From positions 2,418,001 to 2,482,000 of the forward strand of contig NC_067208.1 in assembly GCF_026262505.1 (NCBI RefSeq): DNA of 64,000 nt, read 5' to 3'. A program made the position numbers and the translations under genes. The DNA comes from Trichomonas vaginalis G3 (lineage: Eukaryota; Parabasalia; Trichomonadida; Trichomonadidae). A model generated the notes under the pieces. It ran no database searches, was not told the DNA's origin, and was given only the letters and a program-made list of their open reading frames with translations. The first letter of the stretch is position 1. Every line of letters begins with the position of its first letter. This document shows positions 58,486 through 64,000 of the stretch, piece by piece.

Positions 58486-59487
58486 TAATAAAATAATATT
58501 TTACGATATATATTCTACTGAAAAGATTCGTTTTTATTTTGAGAGTAAATCAATTGAAATATTATTTTTAATTCAGCATGTAAAATCAAACCAAATTATT
58601 TCATTAAAATTTAAAATAAATTTTTGTAAAGTTAATAAACTGTTGGGGTTATTGAAATTTGGATTATTGTTTAACTCTTTCTGGGGTTAAATTTTTGCAT
58701 TCATACTTTGTCCAGAAATCGAAATCACTGGTTTATTTGATATTATAAATATTCCAAAAATCATACCGTATGTTCCTCAAAAATTGAGACGCACTCTGTC
58801 AATTTTCGGAAAAATAATTAAACACAAAAAATCTAGAAGTAATGTTTGATAGAATGAGATAACAATCTAAGAAATTTGGAGCAGTTTTTGTGATTGCCTC
58901 AAATAACTTTTAACTGGAAAATATATAATAATTAATTATTTCTATATTTTCATATCTTGCAGATATAGTACATTAATGTGCCCCTTCACCTTTCTCCCTA
59001 CAAGTTAATCTTAAATGATTTTTCCAAATTTAAAAATGAAGAAGATGAGCTTATTATAAGATGATTCCAGGTAATACAAAGTAGTACTGATGTAATGGAT
59101 GATAAATGTTTGTTGAAATTTCGAAATTTTTAATATGGATGCTTTCCAGTTTGAAAAACCTGAAATTTGAGAAGTGTAAATTTAGATCACCAGAAAAAAT
59201 TCAATTTGATTCAAAAATCAAATTTGCATGTTAATATTTCATATTTAAAAGTCGGAGAAATCTAGAATATTGTATTATGCTTAGTATTATTTCATTTTTC
59301 TCATTCAATTTAGAATTTACAAATGTCAAAAAATTGAGAGCTGTCACTTTTGATGAATTTCTGTTTATTACAATATTATTACATATTACCAAATAAAAAT
59401 AGAGATTGATGGGAATTTTTATCTGAAAAATTTGATAAAAAACTTTTACAATTTTTCGATAAAAAAATTCTGGGAATTTTTGGATAA
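58486..59487. other. AT-rich intergenic DNA
   Basis: Host flank. No coding frame of quality, RNA gene or repeat recognised. Confidence 0.5.
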
Positions 59488-59493
59488 TCATTA
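59488..59493 (+). promoter_or_regulatory. Initiator (Inr) TCATTA
   Basis: TCATTA, a full match to the trichomonad Inr TCA(+1)Y(T/A), lies 19 bases before the epimerase ATG. The predicted leader of about 17 bases is typical for trichomonad genes. Confidence 0.65.
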
Positions 59494-59506
59494 AGCAAAT
59501 TGATTC

Positions 59507-61114
59507 ATGGTTAAGACTGTTTGTATAACAGGTGCAACAGGTGTAATGGGATTAGAGTCATTGAAGCAGATATTGACTCTTGGTGATCAAGTTAAAGTTC
59601 AGTTGCTTGTCTTGAACGACAAGAAGAACAAGAAGATCATCAAGAAGTATTCTAATCTTGACAATGTCAGTATTGTCTATGGCGATCTTCGAAACTACGA
59701 AGATGTTTTGAAAGCAGTCAGTGGAAGTGATTACGTCTTACACATCGGCGGAATGGTTTCACCATATGCAGATGACAAACCACAGACGACACACGATGTC
59801 AATGTCCACGGTGCAGAGAACGTTGTTCGTGCTATCAAGGAACAACCGAACAGAGATGACATCAAAGTTGTTTACATCGGAAGTGTTGCGGAGACAGGTG
59901 ACAGGAACTACCCAATACATTGGGGCAGGACAGGAGATCCAATCAAAGTCTCAGTTTTCGATCATTACGGCGTTTCTAAAGTTCTTGCGGAGCGTGTCTT
60001 TGTCGAGAGTGGTCTTAAGAAGTGGGTTGTCATGAGGCAGAGCGGCATCCTTCACGCAGGTCTTCTGGAGAAGATGGAACCGATCATGTACCACGTCCCT
60101 CTCAACGGTGTCCTCGAGTGGTGCACAGTCGAAGACAGCGGTCGTCTTATGAAGAACTTCGTCGACTTCGACCTCCCAGATGAGTTCTTCAGGAACTTCT
60201 ACAACATCGGCAGTGGCGAATTCTACAGACTTACGAACTTCGAATTCGAGAACCTCATTCTCCACTCCATTGGTCTTGGTGACATCCGCGGTTTTTTCAA
60301 ACCAAACTGGTTTGCTACACGCAACTTCCATGGTCAATACTACATTGACAGTGACAGGCTAGAGTCATATTTGAAGTTCAGAGCCAACATTGAAACAGAA
60401 GAATACTTTGAGATCTTATCATCAAAGGCAAAGAAGATTTTCACTGTTCCAAAGTACATTCCATTCAAAGATGCAATGTCTGCTGTTGCTCAGCCATTCA
60501 TGAAGTTGATTGGAGAGAATAAGGACTTCGGAACATTAGGATGGATTAGAACAAACTACACAGATAGATTGGATTCTCATTACGGTGGAATTGAAGAGTT
60601 TAAGAAACTTCCTTCCAACTGGGGTGAATACGCCATCAAACACTATGATACAAAGTTCAATCCAAACAAAGACATCTGCATGAATCATGGATATGATGAG
60701 AATAAGCCATTCGAGTCGTTGACAGTTGAAGATTTGAGACACGCAGCAGAGTTCAGAGGAGGTTCACTTGTCAGTGATCACGTTGATGACATGTGTTCCA
60801 AAGTTACATGGAAGTGCGGACATTGTGGTCGCGAGTTCGAAGCATCACCAACACTTATCTTGAAAGGCGGACACTGGTGCCCACACTGCTTCATTCCAGA
60901 GACATCATGGCAGTACGACTCCATTGCCAAGACCAACAAGTTCTTTGCCCAAAGCTGGAACTTCAGCTACAAAGAAGTTGCCAACAAAGTTTATGATTTC
61001 AAACAATGCTTTGATACATGCAACAACTCTTCTAAGAACATGAATATGGTTTATTATATATTAGCTTTTATTGCTGTTGTTATAATGTTTATTTGTTTAG
61101 CTGTTTTTGTGTAA
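59507..61114 (+). CDS. NAD-dependent epimerase/dehydratase with zinc ribbon and tail anchor, 535 aa
   Basis: Extended SDR enzyme. The Rossmann dinucleotide loop GATGVMG is at residues 9-15, an acidic GDLR at 59-62, catalytic Ser126 in YIGSVAE, and Tyr154-x3-Lys158 in HYGVSK. Substrate unknown; relatives act on nucleotide sugars or similar compounds. A C-terminal extension has a zinc ribbon (C437xxC440 and C458xxC461). The last residues (about 515-533, YILAFIAVVIMFICLAVFV) form one membrane helix at the very end, as in a tail-anchored protein facing the cytosol. Codons are GC-rich and biased, suggesting high expression. The stop lies in TAAATAAA, the trichomonad polyadenylation context. Confidence 0.85.
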   Translation: MVKTVCITGATGVMGLESLKQILTLGDQVKVQLLVLNDKKNKKIIKKYSNLDNVSIVYGDLRNYEDVLKAVSGSDYVLHIGGMVSPYADDKPQTTHDVNVHGAENVVRAIKEQPNRDDIKVVYIGSVAETGDRNYPIHWGRTGDPIKVSVFDHYGVSKVLAERVFVESGLKKWVVMRQSGILHAGLLEKMEPIMYHVPLNGVLEWCTVEDSGRLMKNFVDFDLPDEFFRNFYNIGSGEFYRLTNFEFENLILHSIGLGDIRGFFKPNWFATRNFHGQYYIDSDRLESYLKFRANIETEEYFEILSSKAKKIFTVPKYIPFKDAMSAVAQPFMKLIGENKDFGTLGWIRTNYTDRLDSHYGGIEEFKKLPSNWGEYAIKHYDTKFNPNKDICMNHGYDENKPFESLTVEDLRHAAEFRGGSLVSDHVDDMCSKVTWKCGHCGREFEASPTLILKGGHWCPHCFIPETSWQYDSIAKTNKFFAQSWNFSYKEVANKVYDFKQCFDTCNNSSKNMNMVYYILAFIAVVIMFICLAVFV

Positions 61115-61464
61115 ATAAAGTTATTTCGTTTTAATTTCATTCTATTTTTACCAGAACTTAACATTAAAATCTAATAATGCTTGTCGAGATCTGTTATACT
61201 AATTTTAACTAATGTTATTTCATGAATAATAACTTTTTTTTAAAATTGAATTTTAATAAAAGGTTTAACTAGAAATTTTATGAAAATAAACCTTATTAAG
61301 AAAGGCTTTATATAGATACCTTTCATGTTAAACTTGTTAGATTATGATATTTTGGTCTTTCAGTAAATCATTTAAGAATTTCATGAAAATCAATCAGTCG
61401 TGTTGGTAAACATTAAAATTGTATTAATAAATAAAAGATTTAAAACAGAAAACAATATAAAAGC
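61115..61464. other. Spacer between convergent epimerase genes
   Basis: About 350 AT-rich bases with TAAA-type polyadenylation words. No gene seen. It is the unique centre of a broken inverted duplication. Confidence 0.6.
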
Positions 61465-63018
61465 TTAATGCTTTGATTTCTTTTTGATGTCTTTGTCATA
61501 ACATTTTCTATCAAAGCATTGTTTGAAATCATAAGTTTTGTTGGCAACTTCTTTGTAGCTGAAGTTCCAGCTTTGGGCAAAGAACTTGTTGGTCTTGGCA
61601 ATGGAGTCGTACTGCCATGATGTCTCTGGAATGAAGCAGTGTGGGCACCAGTGTCCGCCTTTCAAGATAAGTGTTGGTGATGCTTCGAACTCGCGACCAC
61701 AATGTCCGCACTTCCATGTAACTTTGGAACACATGTCATCAACGTGATCACTGACAAGTGAACCTCCTCTGAACTCTGCTGCGTGTCTCAAATCTTCAAC
61801 TGTCAACGACTCGAATGGCTTATTCTCATCATATCCATGATTCATGCACTTGTCCTTGCTTGGATCAAAGAGAGTACTATAGTGAGCGATGTGGAACTTC
61901 TTCCACTTCTTTGAGATCTTGTTAAATTCGTTAATTCCACCAAAATGAGCATCAATTCTATCTGTTTCACCATTCTTGATCCATCCAAGAGGTCCAAAGT
62001 ACTTGTCTTTGCAAATGTGCTTCATGAATGGATAAGCTGCGAAAGACATCATTCCTTTGAGAGGAATTGCCTTAGGAATTTTGTAGATGAACTTTGCATT
62101 CTTTGAGAGACGTTTGAAGTAATCATTGACTGGAAGGTTCTCTCTAAACTTGAGGAAATAATCGAGTTTGTCACTGTCAATGTAGTATTGACCATGGAAG
62201 TTGCGTGTAGCAAACCAGTTTGGTTTGAAAAAACCGCGGATGTCACCAAGACCAATGGAGTGGAGAATGAGGTTCTCGAATTCGAAGTTCGTAAGTCTGT
62301 AGAATTCGCCACTGCCGATGTTGTAGAAGTTCCTGAAGAACTCATCTGGGAGGTCGAAGTCGACGAAGTTCTTCATAAGACGACCGCTGTCTTCGACTGT
62401 GCACCACTCGAGGACACCGTTGAGAGGGACGTGGTACATGATCGGTTCCATCTTCTCCAGAAGACCTGCGTGAAGGATGCCGCTCTGCCTCATGACAACC
62501 CACTTCTTAAGACCACTCTCGACAAAGACACGCTCCGCAAGAACTTTAGAAACGCCGTAATGATCGAAAACTGAGACTTTGATTGGATCTCCTGTCCTGC
62601 CCCAATGTATTGGGTAGTTCCTGTCACCTGTCTCCGCAACACTTCCGATGTAAACAACTTTGATGTCATCTCTGTTCGGTTGTTCCTTGATAGCACGAAC
62701 AACGTTCTCTGCACCGTGGACATTGACATCGTGTGTCGTCTGTGGTTTGTCATCTGCATATGGTGAAACCATTCCGCCGATGTGTAAGACGTAATCACTT
62801 CCACTGACTGCTTTCAAAACATCTTCGTAGTTTCGAAGATCGCCATAGACAATACTGACATTGTCAAGATTAGAATACTTCTTGATGATCTTCTTGTTCT
62901 TCTTGTCGTTCAAGACAAGCAACTGAACTTTAACTTGATCACCAAGAGTCAATATCTGCTTCAATGACTCTAATCCCATTACACCTGTTGCACCTGTTAT
63001 ACAAACAGTCTTAACCAT
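61465..63018 (-). CDS. NAD-dependent epimerase/dehydratase with zinc ribbon, soluble tail, 517 aa
   Basis: Paralogue of the preceding gene in inverted orientation. Residues 1-283 are identical, with the same catalytic Ser126/Tyr154/Lys158. Residues 284-391 are strongly diverged. Residues 392 to about 493, including the zinc ribbon, are identical again but for the last few positions. The end is basic and polar (RKCYDKDIKKKSKH) with no membrane helix. The two proteins would thus share the catalytic domain but differ in a central segment and in location. No strong Inr was found before this ATG, and the upstream DNA differs from that of the other copy. Confidence 0.85.
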   Translation of the reverse strand: MVKTVCITGATGVMGLESLKQILTLGDQVKVQLLVLNDKKNKKIIKKYSNLDNVSIVYGDLRNYEDVLKAVSGSDYVLHIGGMVSPYADDKPQTTHDVNVHGAENVVRAIKEQPNRDDIKVVYIGSVAETGDRNYPIHWGRTGDPIKVSVFDHYGVSKVLAERVFVESGLKKWVVMRQSGILHAGLLEKMEPIMYHVPLNGVLEWCTVEDSGRLMKNFVDFDLPDEFFRNFYNIGSGEFYRLTNFEFENLILHSIGLGDIRGFFKPNWFATRNFHGQYYIDSDKLDYFLKFRENLPVNDYFKRLSKNAKFIYKIPKAIPLKGMMSFAAYPFMKHICKDKYFGPLGWIKNGETDRIDAHFGGINEFNKISKKWKKFHIAHYSTLFDPSKDKCMNHGYDENKPFESLTVEDLRHAAEFRGGSLVSDHVDDMCSKVTWKCGHCGREFEASPTLILKGGHWCPHCFIPETSWQYDSIAKTNKFFAQSWNFSYKEVANKTYDFKQCFDRKCYDKDIKKKSKH

Positions 63019-64000
63019 TAATAAATCTGAATCTTTAACGAGTATTCAAAAATTGAATGGTTTTTTAAAAACTAATAAGATGACGCTAAAACTCGTAATT
63101 TTACACAATTCAATTTTTGAGAGCTCAGAAAAAAGAAACTTATGCATATCTTGTTAAAATATTCTTATGGGCATATACCTTAAAATGTTATTCATTGATC
63201 CAAAATTATTGTCAAATGATCTCACATTTATTCAGAAACGCCTCATTTGTACAGCGATCTACATCATATAAATTTTTAAGAATAATGATGCCTGACTCGC
63301 AATCTACTGTTTCCATTTAATAATTCTTTTCTGTTATAATCCGTTTTACATTTATTGAAATTCTAGGCTATTGAGAGTGTATTCAAATCCTCTAATCTTG
63401 AAAATGATTCATTTTTAATAAGAATATCATATCAGCATTTTTGTTGATCAACATGAAAAATTGGTTTGATTGAAAAATTTTAATATTTTCAATTGAAAAT
63501 GTATGTTATAATTTAATTCATTGAATTCACCGATAATTCACGTGGTCAGGAAGTCTAATCTAAACCGTAAAAACTCATAACATTAAATAAACTCCAATTC
63601 ACCTTTCCAATCAAATCTCTTAATTGTTTATACTATTAACAGCATACATGATGTCTACACTTTATTGGATTAATTTTATCATGTCATTTTCATTAATTAT
63701 TTTAATATTCATTTTTAATTTCACTTCTTATCGATCAATTATAGTTCGGAGGTTCATATGATTGCTCATTGTTTAATGAGATTTCTTAACTCCTGTGATA
63801 TTAAATATAAAAATCAAAAAATCGCTTGAAAGTATGGTTTTTTAAAACATTTCGTTAAAACTACTCCATGAAAAGAACCGCTAATAAGGGTTATCTCAAA
63901 ATAATTACAATAACTAGTGTAATATTGAGATTGTTTTCCCAAAAAAATATGATTAATTTTAAAACTAAAGACATTTTTTATCAAACATCATATAAATATA
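63019..64000. other. AT-rich intergenic DNA
   Basis: No coding frame of quality, RNA gene or repeat recognised up to the window edge. Confidence 0.5.

Noticed and set aside
59951-60337. 128-residue frame opposite the epimerase gene (and its twin at 62188-62574)
   Set aside because: Shadow of a codon-biased gene; it is identical in both copies only because the coding DNA is identical.

Overview
The window looks like nuclear DNA of a trichomonad, most likely Trichomonas vaginalis or a close relative. Intergenic DNA is very AT-rich, the genes have no introns, and TCA-type initiator (Inr) sequences sit a few bases before start codons. A short R2R3 Myb protein of the kind trichomonads carry in large numbers is present, as are very large Polinton/Maverick elements, which are abundant in that genome. 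The species call is inference from these features; no search was run.

Layout: (1) 1-24283 is Polinton copy A, whose left end lies outside the window. (2) 24284-32971 is AT-rich host DNA with an unusual series of long hairpins, two tandem-repeat blocks, one unrecognised gene (29624-30145) and a Myb gene (32355-32831). (3) 32979-58478 is Polinton copy B, in opposite orientation to A, with both ends present and a matching 7-base TGCAATA on each side. (4) 58486-64000 is host DNA with two convergent, near-identical NAD-dependent epimerase genes (59507-61114 and 61465-63018).

The two Polintons share a gene plan: DNA adenine methylase, small membrane and amphipathic proteins, a phage-type collar fibre, a retrovirus-like integrase, protein-primed DNA polymerase B, a primase-helicase-type ATPase, a packaging ATPase, a double-jelly-roll-type major capsid protein, a probable penton protein and large coiled-coil virion-type proteins. 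Both are broken fossils: A has about ten breaks and B has more than fifteen, although many single genes remain open. The copies are highly similar and many differences are silent, so they descend from a fairly recent common source. They differ most in the accessory region between polymerase and packaging ATPase. There, A carries a block of small Inr-type genes, and B carries about 5 kb of repeats around one gene. In both, a KilA-N gene and a GIY-YIG-type gene lie beside short repeats that also occur inside the KilA-N reading frame.

The most interesting signals are: a terminal hairpin whose inner stem differs at three element ends yet stays paired in each; in-frame repeats in one KilA-N loop with copies in nearby non-coding DNA; two position-matched but sequence-different iteron-like arrays; a run of long near-perfect hairpins between the elements; and the mosaic epimerase pair with exchanged tails.
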